Positions 1-9,815 of a stretch of 64,000 nucleotides of DNA are shown piece after piece. Below the pieces are notes generated by a model that ran no database searches, was not told the DNA's origin, and saw nothing but the letters and a program-made list of their open reading frames with translations. Position 1 is the stretch's first letter; every line of letters begins with the position of its first letter. Origin of the DNA: Malassezia japonica (Eukaryota > Basidiomycota > Malasseziomycetes > Malasseziales > Malasseziaceae); contig NC_083370.1 in NCBI RefSeq assembly GCF_029542785.1, positions 744,001-808,000 on the forward strand, written 5' to 3'. The position numbers and the translations under genes are program-made.

Positions 1-1051
1 ACATGGACAGGTTCAGCACACGGTCAAACATGAGCATGCTCATGTTCACATCCGAGTACCACGCCAGGGGGTACCACAGCAGATTTTGCGCCACGGTCAG
101 CAGACCGCCCGAGCCTTGGAAGAGCTTGAGCGCGGCGTAGAACACGATCGGGCCCCACGGCGCCGCGTCGCTGCTCAGCGACTCGACGACGCGGCCCAGG
201 GCGATGGGCGCCAAGAGATTGACGACACGCGCAAGCACCAGGAGCATCAGGCACAGCACCGCCAGCAGCTGGAGGCGCACCGACTTGTGCGGCCACAGGT
301 ACGGCGTAAGCACCTTGATGCGGCGCAGCAGCGCAAAGAACGACGGCGCAGGCGGCGTCGCACGGGGCTGGTGGCCCATGCTTTCGTTCGCCTCGCGCGC
401 CGCCGCCTCGATCGACGGGCCGGGCATCGCCGCCGCGTCGTGCACAGGCTCCTGCACATACTGCACGCGGTCGCTGCGCGAGACGCACACAAAGGCAATG
501 TACAGAACCACACGCACCACGAGCATGCCGGCCAGGCCCAGCGTCCAGGGGCCCAGAGGGTGCTGGGCATAGACGGCGACGAGCGCGATGTCGGTGATCA
601 CACCAAGCGCCGCCGTGCTCGTCGCACGCACACAGCCCTCGTCATTCGCATTCGCGCGGCGCGCCTCGACAAGGTAGGCAATGGCGACCAGCGACCAGGC
701 CAGCAAGCCGCCGACCGCCTGCACGTCGACGAGGCCCCAGCCCGACAGGTTCGGCACCCATACATGCGGCGGGATCGCGGCCGCGGCGGCAATCAGTGCA
801 CCCGCCGCCGCATATGTCGCCGCGATGCCGAGCGCGAGCCCGACGAGCGTCTTGGTGTGGCGCTCGCGCTGCGCGACGACGACCGGCTGCGGCAGGATTT
901 CCGCCGGGAGATCGTCGAGGTGGATACGCCCGCCCCGCAGGCGGCGAAATGCGCGCTTCAGCACATCGCTCTCCGTGGTAAAGAGTGTAGCAGCAAGGAT
1001 CAGCGCGGGCTGCGCGCAGTGCAACACCTCCGCTGCGCTCGGTGGCTGCAT
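1..1051 (-). CDS. HMT1/ABCB6-type ABC half-transporter, N-terminal part (truncated by window edge)
   Basis: The frame opens at the ATG at 1051 and runs off the left edge without a stop, so the nucleotide-binding domain is outside the window. About 350 residues are visible. An N-terminal set of hydrophobic helices (TMD0) is followed by the start of the ABC membrane domain, with the family-typical stretches PYLWPHKSVRLQLL, NLLAPIALGRVV and LKLFQGSGGLL. This matches the heavy-metal-tolerance (HMT1/ABCB6) half-transporters, which load thiol-metal or related conjugates into the vacuole. The call rests on remembered family pattern. The start lies 54 nt from the divergent aldolase gene, so the two probably share a promoter. 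Confidence 0.72.
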   Translation of the reverse strand, partial: MQPPSAAEVLHCAQPALILAATLFTTESDVLKRAFRRLRGGRIHLDDLPAEILPQPVVVAQRERHTKTLVGLALGIAATYAAAGALIAAAAAIPPHVWVPNLSGWGLVDVQAVGGLLAWSLVAIAYLVEARRANANDEGCVRATSTAALGVITDIALVAVYAQHPLGPWTLGLAGMLVVRVVLYIAFVCVSRSDRVQYVQEPVHDAAAMPGPSIEAAAREANESMGHQPRATPPAPSFFALLRRIKVLTPYLWPHKSVRLQLLAVLCLMLLVLARVVNLLAPIALGRVVESLSSDAAPWGPIVFYAALKLFQGSGGLLTVAQNLLWYPLAWYSDVNMSMLMFDRVLNLSM

Positions 1052-1105
1052 CCTGGAAGAAGGACCACGTGGCCAACGCGTGGCTCGTGCGCAGCGGGAG
1101 CCCTG

Positions 1106-2211
1106 ATGTGGTCGAGGATGCCGCGTTGGATGGGGCGCGCGCCGGTGCGTGCGCTCAGCACGAGCAGTGTGTGTAGGGTGGACCGGGTGCGCCGGAGCCT
1201 GTTGTATGTCCCTGGGAGTTCCGAGCGCATGCTGGTCAAGAGCCACAGCGCGCCGGCGGATACCTTGGTGTACGACCTGGAGGACAGTGTGGCGGAGCAC
1301 CGCAAAGGCGCTGCGCAGGAGATGGTGCTGCAGGCACTGCGTGTACGTATACCCACTAACGCAGGCGGCACCGTCGACTGCGCCCGAGCTGGGCGTGAGG
1401 ATCAACGCGCCGTCGTTGCAGCGCGCGCTCGCCGCGTCGGACCTCGAGGTGGTGCTGCAGAGCGAGCGTCTTCAGGCGCTCGTCCTGCCCAAGTTTGAGA
1501 GCGTCGAGGACGTAGACTTTGTCGCGCAGTACGCTGCGCAAGCGCCGAGCGCATCGTACGTCGCCCCGCTCACCCAGCGCGAGCGACCCCCTGTCGCTGA
1601 TCCTGTCGGTGGAGAGTGCGCGGAGCCTGGTCGACCTCCCCCACCTTTTGCGCGAGTCCATTGCGCGGCTCCGAGGCGAGTATGGCGGCATTGCACGCGT
1701 CGCTGCCGTCCTCTTTGCGAGGTACGTTGAAAGGCTCACGCAGCGAGGACTACTGTGCAGAGACCGGCATCAAGCGCACGCGGAAGCGCACGAGCCTCTT
1801 GTACCCCCGCGCGAACCTCGTGACGGTGGCCAAGGCGCTCGGCATAGAGGCAATTGTGCGTACCGGCGCTGACGCAGGACATGGTGTGCATCGACTACCA
1901 GGACCTCGACTACCTCCGCGAAGAGTGCACGGAAGGCGCCGAGCTTGGGTTCGACGGCAAGCAGGCGATCCATCCCGCGCAGCTCGAGACGCTGCGCCAC
2001 GCGTTCTCGCCGTCGGAGCAGGGTACGTCGCACGGCTCACGCAGAAATTGACTGCGCCGAGGCGATCATTGCCGCGTACGACGAAGCAACGCGCACGCAG
2101 CACAAGGGCGCCATCGGCCTGCAATGGGACGGCCGCCAGATCATGATCGACGCGCCGATGCTCCTCCAGGCCCAAAAGACGCTCGCGCGCGCACAGGGCG
2201 TTCGGTATTAG
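1106..2211 (+). CDS. CitE/HpcH-type aldolase, citrate lyase beta-like (CLYBL family), mitochondrial
   Basis: Six exons: 1106-1342, 1365-1555, 1578-1721, 1744-1855, 1878-2022, 2045-2211. All five introns are exactly 22 nt. The spliced protein carries the CitE landmarks RRSLLYVPGSSERM, DLEDSV, LVLPKFES, LILSVESA, FDGKQAIHP and a terminal IDAP motif, so it should be a Mg-dependent lyase acting on a CoA-thioester such as citramalyl-CoA. The arginine- and serine-rich leader before the domain suggests mitochondrial import. In-frame ATGs at 1106, 1118 and 1130 are all possible starts; I used the first. The stop overlaps the stop of the convergent gene at 2208. Confidence 0.85.
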
Positions 2212-2766
2212 TATACACCACTATCTTCCATACGTTCGTCCACTTGCAGGCTAGGGAGAACGTCGGCCCATGCACGCTTCACGGCCCTGCGTTAGTAGAA
2301 GTACGTACTCTTGCTGCGTGGCGTACGCGCCGAGCTTTTCGAGTAGTGCCTCTTGCTCCGCCACGCTCATATCCGCGCCGGGCGCCGCGTCGACCGCGGC
2401 GTGCGACGCGGCAAAGGCAGCACGCAGCGCATTCGTCTCGTGCGCGAGCTGCGCCATGAGCGCGGCCGGGACGCGGCTCGTCGCCACGCGGCTGTCGCGC
2501 TGTGTCCATTCGTCCATATCCTCGTCGTCGGCAATCGCACCGAGCGCAAGACTCGCAGCAGGCGCGGGCGCGGCGCTCGGCTCCGTCTCGTCCATCGCCT
2601 CGGGGCGCTCCGCCTCGGCGTCCTGGTCGGCGGCAAACTGCGACTCTTGCAGCAGCTGCGCAATGCGCCGGATGCGCGGGACGATACTTGCGACCAGCGC
2701 CGGGTCCATGACGCTGCGCGGGGCGTCAGCGCCAGCCGACGTCTCCGCCGTCGAGCCCTGCGTCAT
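2208..2766 (-). CDS. hypothetical helical protein, about 178 aa
   Basis: Two exons, 2309-2766 and 2208-2286, with a 22-nt intron at 2287-2308. I do not recognise the family. The protein is rich in Ala, Glu and Asp, has a helical N-terminal part (VPRIRRIAQLLQESQF), an acidic middle, and a helical C-terminal part (LMAQLAHETNALRAAF) that could form coiled coil, as in small subunits of nuclear complexes. Splicing changes the C-terminus: without it the frame ends early in unrelated sequence. The ATG at 2766 is the first true ATG; a longer frame begins at a TTG. The TAA (2210-2208) overlaps the TAG of the convergent aldolase gene. Confidence 0.6.
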
Positions 2767-2878
2767 GGTCCACAAAAAAGGCCCAAATTGACGAGTGGAG
2801 AAATGAACATAGGGGAAACGCAGCGCGCCGCGCCTCTCCGAGTGTGACCGGGGTGGTGGAAAGCGTCTGTACTACCTG

Positions 2879-4084
2879 CTATGGCGCCGGGTTATGCGGT
2901 TCTGGGAGGACTGTGCCGCCGAGCAAGTGGTTCGCGACGATCCATGCCTGCGACATTTGCTGGATCGCCTGCGACCACTCGGCGGTGGAGTTGGCCTGGC
3001 GTGTGGTGCCCGTCGTGAGCGCATGCTCCATCATGCGCGGCTGCAGCGCCTGCAGGTTGGCGAGGCTCTCGCTCCACTGCTGTGCAAAGCTCACAGCCTC
3101 GTCCGGGGTGACGGGCGCGAGCTGGGCAGGCGTCGGCAAAATAGGGTATGTCGCCGTCGTCGCCGGGTCGATCGCGTGGGCGTGCGGGTCGACGGACCGC
3201 GCGAGGCCTTGGGCCTGTACGCTGCCCTGTGCGTGCATCGGGAGGCGCAAATGGTCGTCCTCCATGTCGTCGCTAATCGACGGGTCGATGCGGTGCTTCA
3301 TCTCGTCCTTCGGCCGCGAGTCTGGGTTCTGTGCCGCGCGGTGGCGCTTGATGATGTTGTACACGTCCATCCGGGTGATCTGTACGCCTGGAGGAATAAA
3401 CGCTGGCGACGTGGTGGGAATGTTGGCCGCGTTTTTCTGGTGGTCGTGGATCATCTGGACAATCTCCTTCTGGTCGCGTCCCTCGGCGACGCGCTCCTTG
3501 ATCCATTCGCGCACATTATCCGGGATACGCGAATTTGCCCAGTATTCGCGCGTGTTGACCGTGTGCCCATGGTGCTGGAAGCGACAGACCATCGTCACGG
3601 TGTCGCTGCCGACCTCTTGCGTCGCGGTGAACGAGGCCGGGCACCCAATCTTGATGGACGCGCGTCGTGATCTCCGCTTGCCTGGCGCCAGGTCGGGGTT
3701 GCGGCGGTCGCGCGGCTTGCCCGAGTGGTCGCACACAAAGTGTTTCCGCCAAGCGTACCGACGGCCGTGCGGCAGCGCGCCGTTGTAGCGTGTCGACGAG
3801 ACGCGCCACTGCACTGTGCGCTTCAGCACCGTGACGCACTCGTCAAAGAGTGACGCAGGCACCTGTGTCGTGAACGGCTTCTCCACCGGCACGTTGAGCA
3901 GGAACTGGGTCGGGTCGGTGACGTACGGCGCCATTTGCGCCACAGCGCTTGCCTCGCCGCCCAGCGGCTCGTGGGCCAGGTGTACTGACTCGGGGCCATG
4001 CTGCGCATGCCCCTCGGGCGGCACACGTACCGCAGGATGCAAAGACTCGAGGGGCGGCGGCGCGCCTGCCGTATCGCTCATCAT
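2879..4084 (-). CDS. FAR1/WRKY-GCM1-like zinc-finger protein, 401 aa
   Basis: Single exon. The middle of the protein has a C-x-C-x-H arrangement (WRKHFVCDHSG, then IKIGCPASF, then CRFQHHGHTV), like the FAR1/WRKY-GCM1 zinc-finger fold of MULE-type transposases and transcription factors derived from them. A helical segment follows (VREWIKERVAEGRDQKEIVQ) that resembles the linker next to this finger in transposase-derived regulators. No transposase catalytic domain and no terminal repeats are visible, so I read it as a host DNA-binding protein. The start is the first of two adjacent ATGs (4084, 4081). A much longer frame running to 5587 is an artefact of reading antisense through APT1. Confidence 0.6.
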   Translation of the reverse strand: MMSDTAGAPPPLESLHPAVRVPPEGHAQHGPESVHLAHEPLGGEASAVAQMAPYVTDPTQFLLNVPVEKPFTTQVPASLFDECVTVLKRTVQWRVSSTRYNGALPHGRRYAWRKHFVCDHSGKPRDRRNPDLAPGKRRSRRASIKIGCPASFTATQEVGSDTVTMVCRFQHHGHTVNTREYWANSRIPDNVREWIKERVAEGRDQKEIVQMIHDHQKNAANIPTTSPAFIPPGVQITRMDVYNIIKRHRAAQNPDSRPKDEMKHRIDPSISDDMEDDHLRLPMHAQGSVQAQGLARSVDPHAHAIDPATTATYPILPTPAQLAPVTPDEAVSFAQQWSESLANLQALQPRMMEHALTTGTTRQANSTAEWSQAIQQMSQAWIVANHLLGGTVLPEPHNPAP

Positions 4085-4164
4085 GGCGTTGGGAATGAAG
4101 CGGAGTAAACATTGGGGAATTATAGCGGAGAGACGCACCTCCATCGCACGTCCTCCCTCCCGCC

Positions 4165-4747
4165 ATGGCCGACATTGCCCTGCTCCAGTCGCGTTTCGGT
4201 GCGTAGCGTGGCTGACGTAGAGTACCATCAGGACTGGCCGAAGCCGGGCATCCTGTTCTGTGATATCCTGCCCGCACTGCGTGACCCGATCTCGTTCGAG
4301 GTGCTGATCACGAACATGATGTCGCATATCTTTACAACGACGCTGCCCAAGCTCGCCGAGTCGGCCAAGGACCCGCGCATTCACTATGTGGTGGGCCTCG
4401 ATGCGCGCGGATTTTTGCTCGCGCCCGCGATCGCGCAGCGCCTCGGCGCCGGGTTCGTGCCGGTGCGCAAGCAGGGCAAGTTGCCTGGCCAGTGCGTCCA
4501 GGCGACCTTTATGAAGGAGTACGGCGAGGACATCTTTGAGATGCAGCAGGGCGCGATTCCCGCGGGCTCGAATGTGCTGATCGTCGACGACCTTATCGCG
4601 ACCGGCGGCTCGGCCAAGGCCGCGGGCGAGCTCGTAAAGAAGCTCGACGCAAACACCGTCGAGTTCCTCTTTGTCGTCTCGATTCCGTTCCTCAAGGGCG
4701 CCGAGAAGCTCGATGCCCCCGAGTACCACCTCGTAGAGATGGACTAG
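4165..4747 (+). CDS. APT1: adenine phosphoribosyltransferase
   Basis: Two exons, 4165-4198 and 4221-4747, with a 22-nt intron that ends in TAG rather than CAG; 186 aa, normal for the family. It salvages adenine with PRPP to AMP in the cytosol. The PRPP-binding loop is clear (VLIVDDLIATGGSAKAAGE), as is the upstream GLDARGFLLAPAIA motif and the APRT-typical PGILFCDI near the N-terminus. The short first exon gives MADIALLQSRF and the intron junction restores FEYHQDWPKPG. The TAG overlaps the stop of the convergent CGI121 gene in a shared CTAG. Confidence 0.95.
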
Positions 4748-5422
4748 CCAAGAAACTTGGTCGCCACGGCCGAGCACAGCAGCGGCTCGACCGACGCGGG
4801 AGTCGCTTTTGCATAGTCGTGCGTCTCGCGCAGCTTGTACACTTTCGCGAGCTCGGGCCAGTCGAGCACCGAGGTGCCGAGTGCGCCGGCGCTCGTAGGC
4901 AGCTCGTCGTCGCCGGGGAGCGCGACGCCGGCCATGCGCAGCGTGCCGTCGACGAGCGCGTCCATCGCGGCGGCCACCGCGCCCGGCTCGGGCCCGTGCG
5001 GCGGCGCGCGCGCGACGCGCACGAGTAGCAGCGTCGTCGTCGCTTTTGACACGCCAAAGCGGCGCAGCGCGTCGGCAATCTGCGTAAGCGTTGCAACCTA
5101 CGTTGTTATTCGGATTCAGCGCCCACAAAATCTCCGAGTGCACCGACGGGGTTTTGAGCCCAACGAGCTCGCCGTTGCGCACACGCTCGGACGCGACAAT
5201 CGCCTCGACGACCGCCGTGAGCAGCTGGCGCCTGCTCGCCACGAGGCGCGCGTCGACGAATGCATAGTCCATCCGCCGCCGCTCGTCGGAATTTTCGTCC
5301 GACTTGGACGCGGAGATGAGCGCGTCTTTCAGCTGCGCGCCATTCGTCACCCCGTCAAACTGCGCGAGGTACACGCGCTCGTACGGCGCCCCCAGCGCCG
5401 CCGGCAGCCGTACGCTTTCCAT
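4744..5422 (-). CDS. CGI121: EKC/KEOPS complex subunit Cgi121
   Basis: Two exons, 5102-5422 and 4744-5079, intron 5080-5101 (22 nt, donor gtaggt). The spliced product is about 218 aa and contains LNPNNNIADALRRFGVS, the hallmark of Cgi121/TPRKB, which binds Bud32 and tRNA in the complex that makes t6A37 on ANN-decoding tRNAs. The junction falls inside this motif, which strongly supports the intron. The start at 5422 is 111 nt from the divergent GLTSCR1-domain gene, and a CACGTG site lies between the two. Confidence 0.88.
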
Positions 5423-5430
5423 CGTGGAGG

Positions 5431-5436
5431 CACGTG
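5431..5436. promoter_or_regulatory. CACGTGAT E-box in divergent promoter
   Basis: A CACGTGAT sequence lies 9 nt upstream of the CGI121 start in the 111-nt region shared with the gene at 5534. The same CACGTGAY form recurs in three other promoters in the window. It fits a Cbf1/USF-type bHLH site; binding is inferred. Confidence 0.4.
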
Positions 5437-5533
5437 ATCTCTCCCGCCGCTCTCCGGGTTCGCGAGGTGCGGCGAGGCAGAAGTGCCAGTTTTGCCAAGC
5501 AACACGTTTCAGCAGCAAGGTGCATATCGCGCC

Positions 5534-7159
5534 ATGGGATCTGTGCCGCCGCATGGGCAGGGCAATACGCCTAGCCCGGCGACACAACTAGGTCCGGGGA
5601 GCGCGATACCGCCGTCGGCGCGCCCCGAAGCGTCGTATACCCAGCCGCGCCCCAGCGCGCAGTACAATAGCCCGGTCGTGACGGTGAACCGGAATCTGGT
5701 GAGCGCGCCTAGCGGCGCGCGGTCGCCGGTCGTTGTGGCCGGGCGTCCGCAGACGCCCGGCACGCCGCCGTTTATTATTTCCAACTCGCTCGCGGTCGCC
5801 TCTGGGCTGCATCCAGGGCGCCGTGCGGCGGCGCCGGTGCAGGCCGCGGCGCCGACCGCGCGCCTGCCGCCGCACAAGGACCTGGTGGAAGGCGATGCGG
5901 AGCTTGCGGCGCAGCGTGCACACACGCGGCAGCGCATGGACGCTGCGCTCCAAGCGCACCAGGCCGCGGCGCTCGCGCCGGACGTCGCGACGCCCTTTTC
6001 GAGTGCACAAGACGTGGTGGAGCGGCTGCTGCCGTACCACGTCTGGCAGGCGCCCGAGCACGACCTACTCACGGCGATGGACGGGCGCCTGGCATCGGAG
6101 CATCCGCTCGAGGAGCGCTCCCTGTCGTTCCACGTTCCCTACAAACGAAAGCGCGGCGAGCACACCGAGGATACCCTACACCTCCCTCCGTTTCCCAGCA
6201 CGGAGTATACACTGTCGGTGTACGCCCGCCGCGCCGCGCTGCTGCAGCGCTTCTCTGCGATCCAAACGCGGTCGGATACGAGCTATCTACGCGCCCCCGA
6301 GCTCAACGCGTCGCTCGAGCAGCTCGAGCGGCTGGTGTACGAGGACGAGGTACGCGACTTTCAGGAGCTGTCCAACGAGCTGCGGCGTGCGCGTGCCGAG
6401 CTCGAAGAGGTCGAGCGGCAGCGCAACTGGCGCTTTGGCGTGCCGGCCGCCGCATCGCTCTCGACGCCTACCCTGGACCGTAGCCGCGAGTGGTCGTCGC
6501 CGTGGGCGGCGCGGCGCTTTGCCGCGTCGCCCCAAGGCACGCCGGGCCGCGCGGACTACTCGCCCGCGGCGTCGCCCATCACGCGCCCGTACAGCGCCGC
6601 GGGCGCCGCGCCGCGCTCGCCGGTCGTCGCCGGGAGCGCCGCGTCGCTGCCTGCGCTGACGCACGCGGTCGTCTCGCACCTCGCCGACCTCACTGCGCGC
6701 AGCACGACGCCGGCGAGCAGTGCGCCGATATCCGCGCCGCCGCCGCCGCTGATGCCCGCGCAGGACGCGAGTGCGCCGGCGATCCCCACGCAGCCGCTGC
6801 CGCTCGTGATGCCCATCTCGGCGGTGCCGCGCCTGACGGCGCTCGGCATCCACCTCGTCCCTGCGACGCACCTCATCCCTGCGCTGTCCCTCGCGAGCGC
6901 CGGGCAGTCTGTTGCGCTGAACCCCGGGCTGACTGCGCCGCGCCCCGTGGTCGGTGTGCAAAATGAGCCGGTGCTACTGGTCGGCATTACCGACGCGCCC
7001 GGCCCCGGTGCGGTGGGCACGAACGGCGTCTCGCGGCAGCGGCTGCACCTCTCGGTCGTCCTCGCAAAGCTGCGCCCCGAGCAGCTGAGCGGCCTCGCAG
7101 CGCTGATGCAGGCGCTCCAGGCAGAAGAGTCGGGGGAAGCCGGTCCAGCACGGTCGTAG
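5534..7159 (+). CDS. GLTSCR1-domain protein, putative SWI/SNF-associated subunit, 541 aa
   Basis: Single exon; start at the GCCATGG at 5534, because the longer frame begins at GTG. Residues about 145-180 carry PDVATPFSSAQDVVERLLPY, which matches the GLTSCR1/BICRA conserved core (PDY-TPF-S-EDA-RLLPYH), the module that ties BICRA proteins to Brd9-type SWI/SNF complexes in animals. Around it are Pro/Ala/Ser-rich disordered regions with many SP/TP sites, and a coiled-coil segment near 275-310 (LEQLERLVYEDEVRDFQELS). Role in a fungal SWI/SNF-like complex is inferred from the domain only. Confidence 0.7.
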   Translation: MGSVPPHGQGNTPSPATQLGPGSAIPPSARPEASYTQPRPSAQYNSPVVTVNRNLVSAPSGARSPVVVAGRPQTPGTPPFIISNSLAVASGLHPGRRAAAPVQAAAPTARLPPHKDLVEGDAELAAQRAHTRQRMDAALQAHQAAALAPDVATPFSSAQDVVERLLPYHVWQAPEHDLLTAMDGRLASEHPLEERSLSFHVPYKRKRGEHTEDTLHLPPFPSTEYTLSVYARRAALLQRFSAIQTRSDTSYLRAPELNASLEQLERLVYEDEVRDFQELSNELRRARAELEEVERQRNWRFGVPAAASLSTPTLDRSREWSSPWAARRFAASPQGTPGRADYSPAASPITRPYSAAGAAPRSPVVAGSAASLPALTHAVVSHLADLTARSTTPASSAPISAPPPPLMPAQDASAPAIPTQPLPLVMPISAVPRLTALGIHLVPATHLIPALSLASAGQSVALNPGLTAPRPVVGVQNEPVLLVGITDAPGPGAVGTNGVSRQRLHLSVVLAKLRPEQLSGLAALMQALQAEESGEAGPARS

Positions 7160-7177
7160 TCTATTAGCATACCATAT

Positions 7178-8498
7178 CTACAGCGCGCCGCCCTTTTCGA
7201 GCGGGTATCCAGTCGCATGGCGCGTGTCGTACGTGGGCAGTTGCGCGCCGCGCGAAGTCTCTGGCGCACCGGGGAGGAACCACGAGTCGTTGTTCAGACT
7301 CTGCGTCGCGGTGGTGCCGCCGCGCAGGTGCGTGGGGAGCGCAGGCGCGGGGTCGTACGCGCCCACCCGCGGGTCCGCGCTGTAGGCCATCGCCGGGGCG
7401 AGCGACGAGGTGTACGACGCGGTGTGCATCGGCGTCTCGGCGGCGGGGCGCGCGTCGACAAAGTGCTCGCTCGGCGGGACCGCGTCCTCGTACTCGCTGT
7501 GCCCCTCGACCGAGGAGTAGTGGCCGAGCGAGCGGCGGCGCGCGTACGTCTCCTGGTCCTCCTCGAGCTCCGGCTCGAGGATCGGGCCGTTGCGCTGCGG
7601 CGCGCCGAGGTACGACGCACCGCCGATCGCCGGCACGAGCGCGATGGACGACGCGCCCGGCTGCTCCTCGTACACGTCCTCTTGGCGGGGGTAGTAGTTG
7701 TTCACCGGCGCTGCCGACGCGCGCGTGTCGTACGAGTCGGTCTTGCCGTGGGTGTAGTTTACGAAGTTTGCATTCTCCTCCTCGTGCTGCACCGGCTCCT
7801 GGTGCTGCACGTCCTCCATGTTGATGCGCTCCTCGCCGCTGCGGTCGACGCCGGACTGCTGCGGGGCAAAGAGGCGGTTGTACATCGTCTCGTCGTTCGT
7901 ACGCTGCTTCTCGCGGCGGCGGTTGCCGCCACAGCAGATGCCGAGGCCGAGGAACGACGACGCGACAAACAGCGCCGCGGCGGCGGCGACTGCGAGCCAG
8001 AACGCGATGCCGAACGAGACGTTGCCGTCAAAGTGGTGCTTCGCGTAAAAGTACATCACGATCACAATCACAAAGCCGACCGTGGTCACGACCGCGGCGA
8101 GGAAGGCAGTGACCATCGCGAGCGAGTTCATCACCACCGGCAGCAGCAGGCCGGGGCCCGCGAGCAAAAAGGTCAGGATCGCGAGGCCGAAACCGATCGG
8201 GAAGAGCACCAGGACCCAGGAGAGGGTGCGCGTGGGGTTGGCAGCAAACGGAATATCGGCACCCTGCCCATTCACTGCGTTAGTCGCGCGACGTACTGTA
8301 GCGGTAGCCGACCCGCATCGGCGACGCCTGGCCGTTGACATTGTGGCCGAGCGTGCCAAAGTGGTAGTCGTAGCGACCCGGCGCGTTCACCGAGTACAGC
8401 CAGAGCTTGTTGAACACCGGAGCACAGAAAGTGACAAAGCCAAGCAGCACAGTCGCAGCGCCTGCCAGAAACAGGCCCAGCAACGTAGGGCTCTTCAT
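7178..8498 (-). CDS. PalI/Rim9-family ambient-pH signalling membrane protein
   Basis: Two exons, 8297-8498 and 7178-8274, with a 22-nt intron; 432 aa. The N-terminal part has the four helices of the SUR7/PalI fold: a first helix starting MKSPTLLGLFLAGAATVLL, an extracellular loop, then three helices near FPIGFGLAILTFLLAGPGLL, AMVTAFLAAVVTTVGFV and FGIAFWLAVAAAAALF. A long acidic, Tyr- and Pro-rich cytosolic tail follows. PalI/Rim9 works with PalH/Rim21 at the plasma membrane to trigger Rim101/PacC processing at alkaline pH, a relevant task for a skin yeast. The junction restores VGYRYMNGQGADIPF. Confidence 0.8.
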
Positions 8499-8673
8499 GC
8501 TGTCGAGAGGAGACGCGCCGTCCCCGCGGCCTGCTCAAACAACGGCGTTTTTTATGCTGACTCAGCTGGAAGGCACGCAGCGCGGGGCAATACAAACGCG
8601 CTGCGCGCCGAGCCACATGGCCACTCGGTGCCTGGATGCGAGGGACGAATCAAAACGGGTCACGCTAGGCGAG

Positions 8674-9765
8674 CTACAGGACGTCATCGAGGCGCAAACG
8701 GAGGCCGGGGCCCTGCGTCGAACTAAGGTGCACTTGCTGCACCACGGATTGTGCTGCGTCAGTAGCGTTACGTACCCTTCTTGAACGCACCGGGTGTCCG
8801 CTTGGCCACCGCGTTGCCGTGCTCGTCGGTGGTCTCGGCGTCGCGTGCGTACCCCGCAATGACGTGCGCGCTGGTCTTGGTGCCCGCCAGGCCGCTCACC
8901 GCCTTGGTAATCACCGCGTCGAGGAGCGCATGCACGTTCTTGCGCAGATCCACCTCGGAAAAGGCGATGCGGCCCACCGCACCACGCACCACGCCCGCAC
9001 GGTCGCCACGCCAGTCGACGCCGGAAACGAGCTGCTCGACGGCACGCTGCATCTCCTCGCCATCGTCCACGGCCGTGCCACGCTTCACGCTCGGCATCAG
9101 ACCCTTGGGGCCGAGCGTGCGGGCGAGCGCTTTGCTGAGCGAGGGCAGGATCGCCGTAGTACAAAGCACACGCGTATAGGGCGGCACACGGCCGGACGCC
9201 GCATCGCTGATCATCTCGCTGCCGCCGATAATCAGACGCGTCGACGAGTTGGACGCCGCGAGCTGGTCGGCGGCTTTTTGGGCGGCGGCGGCGGCGTCGG
9301 TGCCTTGCTCGGCAAACACAAGCACCACCTCGCCTTTGATACGGGGGTCACGGGGGTACACGATCCGGTCGCGGAACGCATTCGTCTGGTTCGAGGGCAC
9401 ATTCGTGACAATGTGCAGCTCGTACGCATTCTTGGGGCGCGCCGCCTCCAGCGCCTGGGTTAGGGGGGTTTACGTACACGGATCACATTGCGCGCCTCGC
9501 CAAGCGTCATGCTCTGCGCGCCGCGCTTCTCGCTCGTCTCTTCTATAGACGCCGTGCCTTGCGCATCGAGCAGCGCAGCGGCCGCAGCCGCCTCAGCGCC
9601 TTTGAGCTTGCCTTGTGCGTGCAGACGCAGCAGCGTCGCCGGGCTCTTGCGCGCTTTGCCGCGGCCGGGACCGCTCTTGGCCAGAAGCGGAGCACTGGTG
9701 CTCAGCAGCCGCGCAGGCGCTCGCGCCGCCGCGCGCACCACACTCGGCACACCACCCACCAGCAT
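8674..9765 (-). CDS. MRPL1: mitochondrial large-subunit ribosomal protein L1
   Basis: Three exons, 9478-9765, 8777-9454 and 8674-8754; introns 23 and 22 nt; 348 aa. The L1 landmarks are LARTLGPKGLMPSVKRGT and the following basic and acidic segments. The N-terminus (MLVGGVPSVVRAAARAPARL) is a clear mitochondrial presequence. A longer frame to 9795 starts at GTG, so I used the ATG at 9765. The last intron moves the C-terminus into another frame, giving an end at LRLRLDDVL. It is divergent from haspin with 50 nt between starts. Confidence 0.88.
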
Positions 9766-9790
9766 CGTCGAGGAAGAGAACTTCGGACGA

Positions 9791-9800
9791 GTCACGTGAC
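9791..9800. promoter_or_regulatory. GTCACGTGAC palindrome between MRPL1 and haspin
   Basis: A perfect 10-nt palindrome centred on CACGTG sits in the 50-nt region between the two divergent start codons (9765 and 9816). It is a strong match for a Cbf1/bHLH site. Confidence 0.5.
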
Positions 9801-9815
9801 TCGACGCGTCCTGCC

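Noticed and set aside
5483..5533. Upstream extension of the GLTSCR1-domain gene to 5483
   Set aside because: It begins at GTG; the first ATG with good context is at 5534.
2879..5587. 902-codon open frame on the minus strand
   Set aside because: It joins the first exon of CGI121 to the zinc-finger gene by reading antisense through APT1. CGI121 splices at 5101 and ends at 4744, and APT1 on the plus strand is certain.
9766..9795. Upstream extension of MRPL1 to 9795
   Set aside because: The extended frame starts at GTG and overlaps the CACGTG palindrome; the ATG at 9765 gives a good presequence.
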